A stretch of 64,000 bases of DNA from CAYSEW01 sp964430245 (GCA_964430245.1 CAYSEW010000001.1:1-64000), one strand, 5' to 3'; shown: positions 1 through 8,637, numbered from the stretch's first letter. The notes: generated by a model from the sequence alone, not told the origin. Numbers and translations are program-made.

Positions 1-1
1 A

Positions 2-85
2 ATACATGTAAATATCCCAGGAGGATGTGAGAGGGTAATGAAATGGTTTGGAGTGATAAGACCTCCAGATTTGGATAGCTTTTAA
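2..85 (+). CDS. C-terminal end of an unidentified protein (partial)
   Basis: An open frame enters from the left edge and stops at TAA 83-85, giving 27 residues that end in VIRPPDLDSF. The stretch contains a GGCERVMKWFG segment, but too little is present to assign a family. It is read as coding because the frame is open from the first complete codon and a promoter-like box follows it. The function is unknown. Confidence 0.45.
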   Translation: MHVNIPGGCERVMKWFGVIRPPDLDSF

Positions 86-109
86 GAACAATAAATCAAC
101 GAAATTCAT

Positions 110-117
110 TATATTTG
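110..117 (+). promoter_or_regulatory. Bacteroidota-type -7 promoter box for greA
   Basis: TATATTTG matches the known Bacteroidota consensus TAnnTTTG exactly and lies in the 105-base space between the upstream partial gene and greA. No convincing TTTG -33 element is seen. Transcription would start near 121-124, leaving a leader of about 70 bases before the greA ATG. Confidence 0.6.
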
Positions 118-138
118 CAATGTGAATTTGAGAATGAG

Positions 139-158
139 TCCGCTTTTTAGCGGATTTT
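139..158 (+). terminator. Terminator-like hairpin in the greA leader
   Basis: TCCGCT (139-144), a TTTT loop and AGCGGA (149-154) form a perfect 6-bp stem followed by TTTT and then CTT. It lies downstream of the greA promoter box and upstream of the greA ATG. It may therefore end transcription from the upstream gene, attenuate greA, or do both. Confidence 0.6.
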
Positions 159-190
159 CTTGGTTATATATACTACCTAAAAATAATATT

Positions 191-664
191 ATGTCACAAG
201 TAAGTTATTATACACCAGAAGGACTACAGCAATTGAAAAGTGAAGTTAAACAACTAGAGACTGTTGAGAGGCCAAAAATATCTCAGCAAATTGCTGAAGC
301 AAGAGATAAGGGAGATCTTTCTGAAAATGCAGAATATGATGCTGCTAAAGAAGCACAAGGGCTACTAGAAGCTAGAATTGCCGGATTAAAAAACAAATTA
401 TCAAATGCTAGATTAATTGATGATAGCCAGCTAGATGCCTCAAAAGTATTGATCTTATCTACTGTAACAATAAAGAATGTTAAGAATGGTATGGAGATCA
501 CCTATACTTTAGTTGCAGAAAATGAAGCTGATCTAAAATCAAAAAAACTATCAGTCGATTCTCCTATGGGAAAAGGTTTATTAGGTAAATCTGTTAGTGA
601 TATTGCTGAAATTCAAACACCAGGCGGTAAAATGGAATTCGAGGTTGTAAAAATCACTAGATAA
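191..664 (+). CDS. greA: Transcription elongation factor GreA
   Basis: GreA binds the secondary channel of RNA polymerase and stimulates cleavage of backtracked transcripts. The 157-residue product has the usual two-part form: an N-terminal coiled coil carrying the conserved acidic tip (GDLSENAEYDAAKE, about residues 38-51) and a C-terminal FKBP-like domain ending in the conserved PGGKMEFEV region. I start at ATG 191 (MSQVSYYTPEG). An in-frame upstream start at 122 would translate through the promoter leader and hairpin and add residues that GreA lacks. The stop overlaps the ATG of the next gene (TAATG), so the two are probably translationally coupled. Confidence 0.95.
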   Translation: MSQVSYYTPEGLQQLKSEVKQLETVERPKISQQIAEARDKGDLSENAEYDAAKEAQGLLEARIAGLKNKLSNARLIDDSQLDASKVLILSTVTIKNVKNGMEITYTLVAENEADLKSKKLSVDSPMGKGLLGKSVSDIAEIQTPGGKMEFEVVKITR

Positions 665-1050
665 TGGCATCTATTTTTTCTAAAATAGTTAAAGGTGAAA
701 TCCCGTGTTTTAAGATTGCAGAAAACGATGATTTTTTAGCTTTTCTGGATATAATGCCATTAAAAGAAGGACATACCTTAGTAATTCCTAAAAAGGAAGT
801 TGATTATATATATGATCTTTCAGATGAACTTTTAGCAGAAATGATGGTTTTTTCTAAGATGGTGGCTAAAAAAATTGAAAATGCTATCCCTTGTAATAGA
901 ATAGGGGTAACTGTTATTGGCTTAGAGGTTCCTCATGCACATATTCATTTAATACCCATAAATAATGTCTCTGATATGAATTTTTCTTTACCAAAGCTTA
1001 ATTTTTCAAATGAGGAATTGAAGGAAATAGCAAAAAAGATCCAAAGTTAA
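664..1050 (+). CDS. HIT family nucleotide-binding protein
   Basis: A 128-residue histidine-triad protein, probably a hydrolase of nucleoside phosphoramidates or related mononucleotides (Hint type). The triad HAHIHLIPI lies at residues 91-99, with His91, His93 and His95 visible. The N-terminal half carries the usual SIFSKIVKGEIPC opening and the FLDIMPLKEGHTLVIPK strand-loop. The ATG overlaps the greA stop, so it is co-transcribed with greA. The 3' end overlaps the convergent ruvC by 4 bases. The physiological substrate cannot be read from the sequence. Confidence 0.92.
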   Translation: MASIFSKIVKGEIPCFKIAENDDFLAFLDIMPLKEGHTLVIPKKEVDYIYDLSDELLAEMMVFSKMVAKKIENAIPCNRIGVTVIGLEVPHAHIHLIPINNVSDMNFSLPKLNFSNEELKEIAKKIQS

Positions 1051-1601
1051 TTAGTTCTATCAGGATTATCTTTAATAAATCCTTTCCAACCAGAATAGTT
1101 TTTATTATCAGTAGTTAAGTTTTTTTGAAAATAATGGCATACAGCAGTAGCCAGCCCATCTGTTGCGTCTAAAGATTTAGGGATTTCATTTAGCTTAAAA
1201 ATACTTTTAAGCATTGCAGCAACTTGTTCTTTACTTGATGCTCCATTTCCAGTTATAGACTTTTTAATTTTTCTGGGTGAATATTCACTTATCGGAAGGT
1301 CTTTTATGAGAACTGCAGCCATAGCAACCCCTTGTGCTCTTCCTAATTTGAGCATTGATTGTACATTTTTACCAAAGAAAGGGGATTCAATGGCAACTTC
1401 ATCGGGTAAATGCTTTTCTATGATAGTACTGATGTTTTCAAAAATGCTTTTTAATTTTAATTCATGATTTTCTAATTTGCTCATTTTAACAACACCTGAA
1501 GAAATTAAATGTATTTCTTTATTTAATATTCCTATTACACCAAAACCAAGTACATTAGTTCCAGGATCTATGCCAAGTATAATTTTATCAAAATCAGTCA
1601 A
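1047..1601 (-). CDS. ruvC: Crossover junction endodeoxyribonuclease RuvC
   Basis: RuvC resolves Holliday junctions together with RuvAB. The 184-residue protein shows the RNase H-like fold signatures: GIDPGTNVLGFGVI with catalytic Asp12, AIESPFFGKN with Glu72, and LDATDGLATA with Asp145 and Asp148. The start is TTG 1601, which is the only reasonable start before the essential Asp12. It is divergent from the flippase-like gene, with 31 bases between starts, and converges on the HIT gene. The last residues after about 165 (NYSGWKGFIKDNPDRTN) extend a little past the conserved core. Confidence 0.93.
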   Translation of the reverse strand: MTDFDKIILGIDPGTNVLGFGVIGILNKEIHLISSGVVKMSKLENHELKLKSIFENISTIIEKHLPDEVAIESPFFGKNVQSMLKLGRAQGVAMAAVLIKDLPISEYSPRKIKKSITGNGASSKEQVAAMLKSIFKLNEIPKSLDATDGLATAVCHYFQKNLTTDNKNYSGWKGFIKDNPDRTN

Positions 1602-1632
1602 ATCAAAAAGTTAATTTTACCTTAATAGAAAA

Positions 1633-2610
1633 ATGAATCAGATCAAAAAAATAAAAATACATAATAAACTTCTTTTGTTCATTTCTTTGGTTTTATTCTT
1701 TTTAGCAGGTTATTATATTATTGATGAAATAAGTATAAAAAATCATGAGTTTATAAAGCTTAATGTCAGTATTAATTCAATAGGGTTTTATTTATGCTTA
1801 TTACTTTTAATTATACTACAATTTTTTAATTGGTTTTTGGAAGCAGTTAAATTCAAGATTTTATATTTCCCCTATGAATCTATTTCATTAAAAAAGGCTA
1901 TATATTCTGTATATATTGGAAATTTTACCTCGTTTTTTACTCCAGATAGAATGGGTTCTTTTATAGGTAGATTTTTATACTTAAAAAACAGCAGTAAATT
2001 AATGATAACAGCTGTTACAGCTTTAGGGAATTTAGCACAATTAATCATCACTATTCTCTTTATGTTAATAGGGTCTGTTTTATATATTTTGATTGATAAT
2101 CAATTGGTTGAGTTCTCTAATGAAATAATCTTTTCAATCTTCATGGCTTATTTTATTCTATTTATTTCATTAGTCATCATTTATTTAAATCCTAGTATTG
2201 TTCTCAAATTTATGTCTAGGTGGAAAACAATTAAAACTTATATATTAAGATTACAATCATTAGATAAATTAAGTGCTAAAACAAAGACCTATGTGTTATT
2301 ATTATCTATGTTAAGGTATATGATTTTTTACCTTCAATTTTATATTGTGTCAATAGGTTTTGATTTAAATATATCAGCAATTGAGCTTTTAGTTTTTATT
2401 GGTTTATTATATGGGATTATCACTTTTATTCCTTCTCCTTTTATGGGGAATCTTGGAACAAGAGAAGCATTGTCGATTTATCTTGCGTCTGGTGTAATTG
2501 GTTTATATGCCCCATTAATTTCTTTTATAATTTGGTTGATTAATGTTGCGCTATCAACATTAATTGGGGGTGCACTTTACAGTGTTTTAATAAAAAAGGA
2601 AGCAACATGA
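1633..2610 (+). CDS. Integral membrane protein, lysylphosphatidylglycerol synthase/flippase-like (UPF0104 type)
   Basis: A 325-residue membrane protein with about eight hydrophobic segments. Its pattern resembles the transmembrane half of MprF and the AglD-like proteins annotated as flippase-like (LPG synthase TM region). The soluble aminoacyltransferase domain of MprF is absent. The segment around residues 85-110 (YIGNFTSFFTPDRMGSFIGR) resembles the conserved loop of this family, and PSPFMGNLGTREALS lies near residue 270. The stop overlaps the start of the glycosyltransferase by 4 bases (ATGA), which suggests a joint role in making or moving a glycosylated lipid. The exact substrate is unknown. 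Confidence 0.75.
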   Translation: MNQIKKIKIHNKLLLFISLVLFFLAGYYIIDEISIKNHEFIKLNVSINSIGFYLCLLLLIILQFFNWFLEAVKFKILYFPYESISLKKAIYSVYIGNFTSFFTPDRMGSFIGRFLYLKNSSKLMITAVTALGNLAQLIITILFMLIGSVLYILIDNQLVEFSNEIIFSIFMAYFILFISLVIIYLNPSIVLKFMSRWKTIKTYILRLQSLDKLSAKTKTYVLLLSMLRYMIFYLQFYIVSIGFDLNISAIELLVFIGLLYGIITFIPSPFMGNLGTREALSIYLASGVIGLYAPLISFIIWLINVALSTLIGGALYSVLIKKEAT

Positions 2611-3713
2611 TTTACTTAATTATTTTAATACCTCTTTTATTATATGCGTGTATATGGACCTATTTTATATTAGGTTGTATAAAAAAACCAATTAGCTCTT
2701 ATGAAGATATAGCCAGTGATCTTAGATTATCTATAGTTATACCATTTAGAAATGAAAGGGATAGAATAGGTCCATTATTGTCATGTTTAGATCAATTAAA
2801 CACTTCAGGTTTCGAGTTAAATATATTTTTTATTGATGATCATTCAGAAGATGGAGGTAAAGAATTTTTAAACTTATGGAAAAAAGAAACAAATAAATGT
2901 GTTCAAATAATAGACTTAGATAAGCCAAATGAATTTGGGAAGAAAATAGCGATAAAGAGAGGTGTCGATCAATCCAAAGATGATTGGATATTTATACTTG
3001 ATGCAGATTCTACTATTTCAAATGATTTTCTTCAAGAGTTCAAAAAAGAGATAATCTACAATAAAGATGTTTATTTATTGCCAGTCGTTGAAGAATCTTC
3101 GGGTTTTTTGTTATCCGTTGTTGAATCATACATGCTTTCTATTATTTCATTTGCTTCAGCAAATAATAATCAACCGATATTGTCAAATGGAACAGGCATA
3201 ATCATTAAGAAGTCCTTATTTCTTCAATTAGATCCTTATGAAGGGAATTATCATATTGCTTCTGGTGATGATTTGTTTTTATTAGAAAAAATTAAAGAAG
3301 AGGTGCCTTATAAATTACATCCATTAAGGAAAAAAAAATTAATTGTACATACAGCATCTCCTAAAACATATTCAAAAATGTTAAATAGGTCTATAAGGTG
3401 GGCAGGGAAAATGAATCGATCTAATTTACATTTCACTAAAGTTGTTGGTTTAATAGTAATACTTTGTAATTTTTCTATTCTATTAACTTTTGTTTTTCAG
3501 CTATATGAAAATACTTTTAAAGTAATAACAGGGATTATAGTACTGAAATTTTTCTTTGACCTTATACTTTTTTTAATAGCTGTGAATTTTTATGGAAGTA
3601 GAAAATTAATTATAAAAACACCAATTGTTTTTTTATTATATCCTTTACATTTATTGTTTGTTATGATTAATTTAATGATTAGAAGAAAAGTATGGAAAGG
3701 CAGAAAAATTTAA
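2607..3713 (+). CDS. Membrane-bound family 2 glycosyltransferase
   Basis: A 368-residue GT2 (GT-A fold) enzyme that would transfer a sugar from a nucleotide or lipid-linked donor at the inner membrane. An N-terminal membrane anchor (residues 2-22) is followed by LSIVIPFRNERD (41-52), the FIDDHSEDGG nucleotide-binding segment (75-84), a DxD-type DAD (132-134), a GDDLFLLEKI acceptor-site segment and a RSIRWAGK motif of the (Q/R)xxRW type. Two or three hydrophobic helices close the C-terminus. It overlaps the upstream flippase-like gene by 4 bases. The acceptor is unknown. GT2 members that act on carotenoids or lipids have the same architecture. Confidence 0.82.
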   Translation: MIYLIILIPLLLYACIWTYFILGCIKKPISSYEDIASDLRLSIVIPFRNERDRIGPLLSCLDQLNTSGFELNIFFIDDHSEDGGKEFLNLWKKETNKCVQIIDLDKPNEFGKKIAIKRGVDQSKDDWIFILDADSTISNDFLQEFKKEIIYNKDVYLLPVVEESSGFLLSVVESYMLSIISFASANNNQPILSNGTGIIIKKSLFLQLDPYEGNYHIASGDDLFLLEKIKEEVPYKLHPLRKKKLIVHTASPKTYSKMLNRSIRWAGKMNRSNLHFTKVVGLIVILCNFSILLTFVFQLYENTFKVITGIIVLKFFFDLILFLIAVNFYGSRKLIIKTPIVFLLYPLHLLFVMINLMIRRKVWKGRKI

Positions 3714-3717
3714 ATAA

Positions 3718-5019
3718 TTGAAAAGTTTCAATAAGGGAAATAGAAAAGCATCCTTTTCAAAGGAAACATGGAATAAATTAAAAAGGAACAAACCTGCTAT
3801 GCTGGGTGTATTTATAATAATCTCAGCTATTATCATTAGTTTCTTGGGTGCTAATATTAGACCTGATTCCTCTCCAGATGCAAATAATCAAATTTATTCT
3901 ATAGCTCGGATGAATCCTGGATTCGAAGTGACTATTCTTAAATTAAGAAAAAACAATGAAGTTGAAAAAGTAAACTTTTTTGGTAAATTATTTTTTGGTG
4001 GTCAACCTAAATCATATGATGAAATACCTGTTTCAGGTTATTATTTTCAGGGTCCAAATATTATTATAGAGGAATTTAGTATTTCAAAAGGAAATGATTC
4101 TTATGAACCTAGTTTTCAATCTTATTCAATTGTAGATGTGTTATTCCCATTATCAATAGAAAAACAAAATAATTTTAAGGTAAATAATGATGGTACTATA
4201 TCTTATTGGTTATTAAGTGAAATTGAAAAAACAAGTACTATAAATGAGCTAAGAGAAAAAATAGAAAAAAATAACATAGAAAATAAATCCTATTATTTAG
4301 GAACTGATAAGCAAGGTAGAGATATGTTAAGTAGGCTAATGGCTGGAACAATTGTTTCTCTTTCTGTAGGGTTAATAGCAGTTTTAATTTCTTTAATAAT
4401 AGGTTTGTTTTTAGGTGCTTTAGCTGGTTTTTATAGAGGTTGGGTAGATGATATTATTATGTTTATTATCAATCTAGTTTGGTCTATTCCTGGATTATTA
4501 TTGATTATTTCTCTTACTTTAATTATTGGTAAAGGGTTTACGACTATATTTTTTGCTGTTGGATTAACAATGTGGGTTGAATTGGCCAGGATGGTAAGAG
4601 GTCAGATTATGAGCATAAGAGAATTAGATTATATTGAAGCTGGTAGAGCATTAGGATATGGTGATACTCGCCTTATATGGAAACATGTTTTTCCAAATAT
4701 TATGGGCCCTGTTATTGTAATATGTGCATCTAATTTTGCAGCTGCTATATTGATTGAAGCTGGATTGAGCTTTTTAGGTATAGGAGTACAATTACCTACA
4801 CCATCATGGGGTTTTATGATAGAGCAGCATAAAGGATTAATTATGGATCCAGATAAAGCCTATATGGCTTTACTTCCAGGCGTTTTTATTATTATGTTGG
4901 TTTTTGCATTTATGACCCTTGGCAATGGGTTAAGAGATGCATTTGATACTAGAGAAAAGGAAGATCAGATAGGAGAAAGTCAATTAAAAGGAGCACCAGT
5001 AGATAACTTACATGGATAA
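3718..5019 (+). CDS. ABC transporter permease of the OppC/DppC (peptide/nickel) family, enlarged
   Basis: An inner-membrane permease of a peptide-type ABC importer. The C-terminal part (from about residue 193) has the family hallmarks LGTDKQGRDMLSRLMAG and the EAA loop EAGRALGYGDTRLIWKHVFP that contacts the ATPase. Residues 27-45 form the first membrane helix. Between the two lies about 145 residues of mostly polar sequence, roughly 130 more than in E. coli DppC, probably an extra periplasmic domain. The start is TTG 3718, 4 bases after the glycosyltransferase stop. No partner permease, ATPase or binding protein is adjacent, so the cognate subunits must be encoded elsewhere. Confidence 0.88.
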   Translation: MKSFNKGNRKASFSKETWNKLKRNKPAMLGVFIIISAIIISFLGANIRPDSSPDANNQIYSIARMNPGFEVTILKLRKNNEVEKVNFFGKLFFGGQPKSYDEIPVSGYYFQGPNIIIEEFSISKGNDSYEPSFQSYSIVDVLFPLSIEKQNNFKVNNDGTISYWLLSEIEKTSTINELREKIEKNNIENKSYYLGTDKQGRDMLSRLMAGTIVSLSVGLIAVLISLIIGLFLGALAGFYRGWVDDIIMFIINLVWSIPGLLLIISLTLIIGKGFTTIFFAVGLTMWVELARMVRGQIMSIRELDYIEAGRALGYGDTRLIWKHVFPNIMGPVIVICASNFAAAILIEAGLSFLGIGVQLPTPSWGFMIEQHKGLIMDPDKAYMALLPGVFIIMLVFAFMTLGNGLRDAFDTREKEDQIGESQLKGAPVDNLHG

Positions 5020-5024
5020 GGAAC

Positions 5025-5321
5025 TTATGTTTTTTCCTTTATTATATTGATTAATTCCTCTTTGTTTATTAAGCCAGAATGTTTCCAAATCACCCCGCCA
5101 TCTTTAAATAACAATAAAGTAGGAACACCTTTTATCTGAAACTTATCAGCTATTTGTTGGTTTTTATCAATATCTATTTTAATGATTTTAATAGAATCAT
5201 TAAGAGTAGATTTCACATCTTTTAAAATAGGTGAAATTTGCTTGCAAGGGCTACACCAATCTGCAAAAACATCTACTAATACAGGGATTTCTCCATTAAC
5301 AAGTTCTGTGAATTTAGACAC
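5025..5321 (-). CDS. Small thioredoxin
   Basis: A 98-residue single-domain thioredoxin with the active site WCSPCK at residues 22-27 (Cys23 and Cys26) and the cis-proline loop KGVPTLLLFKDGG. Ser replaces the usual Gly of WCGPC, a change seen in other thioredoxin-fold reductases. No signal peptide is seen, so it is cytoplasmic. The start is GTG 5321, 11 bases after the stop of the metallo-beta-lactamase/rhodanese gene, so the two are probably co-transcribed. A role in reducing persulfides or disulfides made by that enzyme is an inference. Confidence 0.9.
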   Translation of the reverse strand: MSKFTELVNGEIPVLVDVFADWCSPCKQISPILKDVKSTLNDSIKIIKIDIDKNQQIADKFQIKGVPTLLLFKDGGVIWKHSGLINKEELINIIKEKT

Positions 5322-5332
5322 TTTAGTATTTT

Positions 5333-6745
5333 TTAGGGTTCAATAGTTTTAGAAGGACAATTAAAATCAGATAACTCTAGACCTGTAGATTCTTTTATTA
5401 ACTTAAAACCACCAGCAATGTCAATTACATTGTTAATGCCATTGGCTTTTAAAATTGAAGAAGCAATAACAGAACGATAACCACTTTGGCAATGGATATA
5501 GTATTTGTTATTTGAATTATAATTTTGAATATTGTTGTAAATAAAATCTAATGGAAGATTGATGGCTCCTTTTACACTTTCAGTATTGTATTCATTGGGT
5601 TTTCTAACATCAATTAATGAAATGTTTTCATATTCAGATTCAAGTTTTTGCGGATCAATTGATGTAATTGATGAGGTTTTTAATCCTTTCGATTTCCAAG
5701 TTTTAATACCTCCTTTTAAATACCCTAATGAATGATCATATCCAGTTCTGGCTAATCTTGTAACGGCTTCATTTTCTTTTCCTTCAGGACAAATAAGAAT
5801 TATTTTTTGATCAAGATCTTTAATGAGGGTGCCAATCCAAGGAGCAAAGCTGCCATCTAATCCAAAAAATAAAGAACCAGGGATATGTTCCATAACAAAT
5901 TCTGTTTTAGCTCTACAGTCTATCAGTAGTACATCATTTTGATCCATCAGCTTTTGAAAATCCTCTATGTTTAATGGAAGTGTACCTTTATTTAAAATGT
6001 CATCAATTGATAAATTATTGGATTGATTCATCAGAACATTTTTAGGAAAGTATTGAGGAGGGGCTGTAATTCCCGTTGTGACTTCTTCAATAAATTCTTC
6101 TTTGGACATATCTGACCTTAATGCATAGTTGACTAATTTTTGATTTCCTAATGAATCAAATGTTTCTTTAGACATGTTCTTACCACATGCGGAACCAGCA
6201 CCATGAGCAGGATATACTGTTATTGAATCAGGAAGCTTCATAATCTTATTCCTTAATGAGTCAAATAATAAACTAGCTAAATCTTTATCTGTAAGGTTGG
6301 ATTTAACAGCTAAATCAGGTCTTCCAACATCTCCAATAAATAATGTATCTCCAGTAAAAATACAATGCTCATTGCCATGCTCATCAAATAATAAATAAGT
6401 AGAAGACTCCATTGTATGTCCAGGTGTATGAAGCAATTGAAGAGTGGTTTTTCCAATAGAAAATTTTTCAAGGTCTTTAGCTGAATGAAAGTCAAATTGA
6501 GCTTTTGCATTTGGGCCAAAAACAATTGTTGCACCAGTTTTTTTTGCAAGGTCAACATGACCTGAAACAAAATCTGCATGAAAATGTGTAAGGAAAACAT
6601 ATTTTATTTTAACGCCATCTTTGTCAGCACGACTTAAGTAAGGCTCAGTTTCTCTCAAAGGGTCAATAATAGCGGCTTCTCCATCTGATTGTATATAATA
6701 TGCAGCTTCGGATAAACATCCTGTATAGATCTGTTCTATTTTCAT
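5333..6745 (-). CDS. Metallo-beta-lactamase fold hydrolase with two rhodanese domains (persulfide dioxygenase-like)
   Basis: A 470-residue fusion. The N-terminal domain carries the metal-binding THFHADFVSGH motif (His54, His56, Asp58, His63), TPGHT (His110) and FTGDTLFIGDVGRPDL (Asp133). This pattern is typical of ETHE1-like persulfide dioxygenases and their BigR-linked relatives. Two rhodanese domains follow, at about 260-355 and 365-455. Both keep a cysteine in the active-site loop (LICPEGKE and IHCQSGYRS). The protein probably oxidises or relays sulfane sulfur in the cytoplasm. The neighbours are a thioredoxin downstream and a SulP transporter upstream, all on the same strand, which fits a sulfur-handling group. 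A generic glyoxalase II role is less likely. Confidence 0.88.
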   Translation of the reverse strand: MKIEQIYTGCLSEAAYYIQSDGEAAIIDPLRETEPYLSRADKDGVKIKYVFLTHFHADFVSGHVDLAKKTGATIVFGPNAKAQFDFHSAKDLEKFSIGKTTLQLLHTPGHTMESSTYLLFDEHGNEHCIFTGDTLFIGDVGRPDLAVKSNLTDKDLASLLFDSLRNKIMKLPDSITVYPAHGAGSACGKNMSKETFDSLGNQKLVNYALRSDMSKEEFIEEVTTGITAPPQYFPKNVLMNQSNNLSIDDILNKGTLPLNIEDFQKLMDQNDVLLIDCRAKTEFVMEHIPGSLFFGLDGSFAPWIGTLIKDLDQKIILICPEGKENEAVTRLARTGYDHSLGYLKGGIKTWKSKGLKTSSITSIDPQKLESEYENISLIDVRKPNEYNTESVKGAINLPLDFIYNNIQNYNSNNKYYIHCQSGYRSVIASSILKANGINNVIDIAGGFKLIKESTGLELSDFNCPSKTIEP

Positions 6746-6776
6746 TTAGAATTTATTTAGTACAAAGATAAGGAAA

Positions 6777-8501
6777 CTAATTATTTGATTGTAATGCGAT
6801 ATTGTTATCATCAATAGCATCAGATATATTGTCTATGTAATAGACAGCTTTTTTAACTTGAGTGAACATCATTTCTTTTCCAATAGTTTCAATTAGAGTG
6901 CTTTTAATAATTATATCTCTTACAGGACCTATAGTTCCTGTGATTATAAAAACATAGCCTTTATTTTTTAATGCTTCAATAGTGTTTTCAAGCATATAAA
7001 TAGCACTTGAGTCTATGTGGTTTATTCCTTCAGAATTTAGAATGATATATTTTAAGTTCTTCCCTTTTTGTAAAATCATGTCATTTAATTGCTCTTTAAA
7101 GTATTCTGAATTGGCAAAAAATAGCTGACCATCAAATCTAAAGATGAGGATATCATCTCTTTGCTCTGTATTTTCAAATCGATTTTTATTCCTGAAATAT
7201 TCTGTTCCTTTTATTTGAACACATTCTGCAATATGTGGCCTTGTACTTCTATATATCAACATGATTATAGAAATAAGAACTCCTGAAATAATACCTTCTT
7301 TGATGCCAATAGTTAATGTGATGATAAAAGTTAAAATTAGCATCAAAAAGTCATCCTTATTAAACTTAATAAGCTGTGTTGGATATTTAATGTCGATAAG
7401 AGTTATGACAGCTCCAATAATAATAGCAGCCAGTACACATTTAGGTAAAAAATAAAACAAAGGAGTAAGGAATAGTAGGGTTAATGCCACAATAATGGCT
7501 GCAGTAATTGAAGACATTTGCGTTTTAGCACCTGCAGTATAATTAATAGCAGACCTTGAAAAGCTTCCGGTTGATGGGTAGGTTTGAAAAAATGAACCAA
7601 TAATGTTTGAAGCACCTAATGCTATTAACTCCTGATTGGGTCGAACTATATGATCTCTTTTTTTAGCTTCAATAGCTTTTGCGCTAGATATTGCCTCTAA
7701 AAATGCAATAAAAGCAAGAGTTAGTGCTAAAGAGGATAGGTCTTGTACATTGTCATATGAAATGGAGGGGATCTTAAATGAAGGTAGGCCTTGAGGAATT
7801 TTTTTGACTATTTCAACTCCAGTATATTCTAAATTCAAAAAATAGACTAAAGAGGTGCTAATAATTACAATAAAAAGAGCTACAGGAAATGTTGGTTTCT
7901 TTTGTCTAACGAATACTATGAAAAAGATGGAGAATAGACCAAGTCCAAAACTATAGTAGTTAATATCTCCCATTAGATGATAAAAACTATTGATTATCTC
8001 TTGAATTTTATTACTTCTTACAATGTCAATACCAAAAAGGTGTTTTAGTTGGTTGAAAGCTATGATGACTGCTGCTGCAGATGTAAATCCACTAATTACA
8101 GGTTTACTTAAAAAGTTCACCATAAACCCTAACCTAAAAACCCCAAACAATAACTGTATACATCCCATCATAAAAGCCAGTAGAATAGCCATTAATAGAT
8201 GAAGTTCAGGGTCACTTTGTGCAATAGCTGATATCCCAGCAAAAACGATCAATGAATCCATGGCTACTGGACCAACAGCAAGTTGCCTGGAAGTTCCAAA
8301 AACTGCATAAATCAGTTGTGGGATCAAAGCAGTGTATAATCCATATATAGGGTCAATTCCAGCAATTAAAGCATAAGCAATACCTTGAGGAATTAGCATA
8401 ATACCTATTGTTAATCCAGCAGGAATATCATATTTTAAATAGCTTGCTTTATACTTTGGAAGCCATTCTGTAATTGGTATGTATTTATTGATTAGTTTCA
8501 A
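6777..8501 (-). CDS. SulP family anion transporter with C-terminal STAS domain
   Basis: A 574-residue inner-membrane transporter. The first 400 residues hold many hydrophobic helices with the SulP opening PAGLTIGIMLIPQGIAYALI (about 27-46) and GVFRLGFMVNFLSKPVISGF. Residues about 440-555 form a STAS domain (DDILIFRFDGQLFFANSEYF, then IILNSEGINHIDSSAIYML). SulP members carry sulfate, bicarbonate or other anions. The substrate cannot be decided from sequence. The adjacent sulfur enzymes favour a sulfur oxyanion, but this is only context. The start is TTG 8501, and the gene is divergent from lgt across 136 bases. A TAACTTTA box about 30 bases upstream on the minus strand may be its promoter. Confidence 0.92.
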   Translation of the reverse strand: MKLINKYIPITEWLPKYKASYLKYDIPAGLTIGIMLIPQGIAYALIAGIDPIYGLYTALIPQLIYAVFGTSRQLAVGPVAMDSLIVFAGISAIAQSDPELHLLMAILLAFMMGCIQLLFGVFRLGFMVNFLSKPVISGFTSAAAVIIAFNQLKHLFGIDIVRSNKIQEIINSFYHLMGDINYYSFGLGLFSIFFIVFVRQKKPTFPVALFIVIISTSLVYFLNLEYTGVEIVKKIPQGLPSFKIPSISYDNVQDLSSLALTLAFIAFLEAISSAKAIEAKKRDHIVRPNQELIALGASNIIGSFFQTYPSTGSFSRSAINYTAGAKTQMSSITAAIIVALTLLFLTPLFYFLPKCVLAAIIIGAVITLIDIKYPTQLIKFNKDDFLMLILTFIITLTIGIKEGIISGVLISIIMLIYRSTRPHIAECVQIKGTEYFRNKNRFENTEQRDDILIFRFDGQLFFANSEYFKEQLNDMILQKGKNLKYIILNSEGINHIDSSAIYMLENTIEALKNKGYVFIITGTIGPVRDIIIKSTLIETIGKEMMFTQVKKAVYYIDNISDAIDDNNIALQSNN

Positions 8502-8617
8502 ACACTTTAAAATAAATAATTAGCTGTAAAGTTATTATATATCTTAAAGTAGAAGTATGAATTTAATTTTAATATATACATAACTGTTAAGAGGTTATGT
8601 TGATGTTATTAAATATA

Positions 8618-8625
8618 TAAATTTG
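8618..8625 (+). promoter_or_regulatory. -7 promoter box for lgt
   Basis: TAAATTTG matches TAnnTTTG exactly and ends 12 bases before the ATG at 8638. It implies a leader of only about 8 bases. The position also argues against the in-frame TTG at 8623, which lies inside the box. Confidence 0.5.
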
Positions 8626-8637
8626 CAATTTATTATA

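Noticed and set aside
19..27. AGGAGGATG near the left edge looks like a Shine-Dalgarno sequence and start codon
   Set aside because: The ATG is followed at once by TGA, and the bases are read in frame as Pro-Gly-Gly-Cys by the partial gene that enters from the left.
122..190. N-terminal extension of GreA from an upstream in-frame start
   Set aside because: It would translate the leader and the terminator hairpin, begins at the expected transcription start, and adds residues absent from the family.
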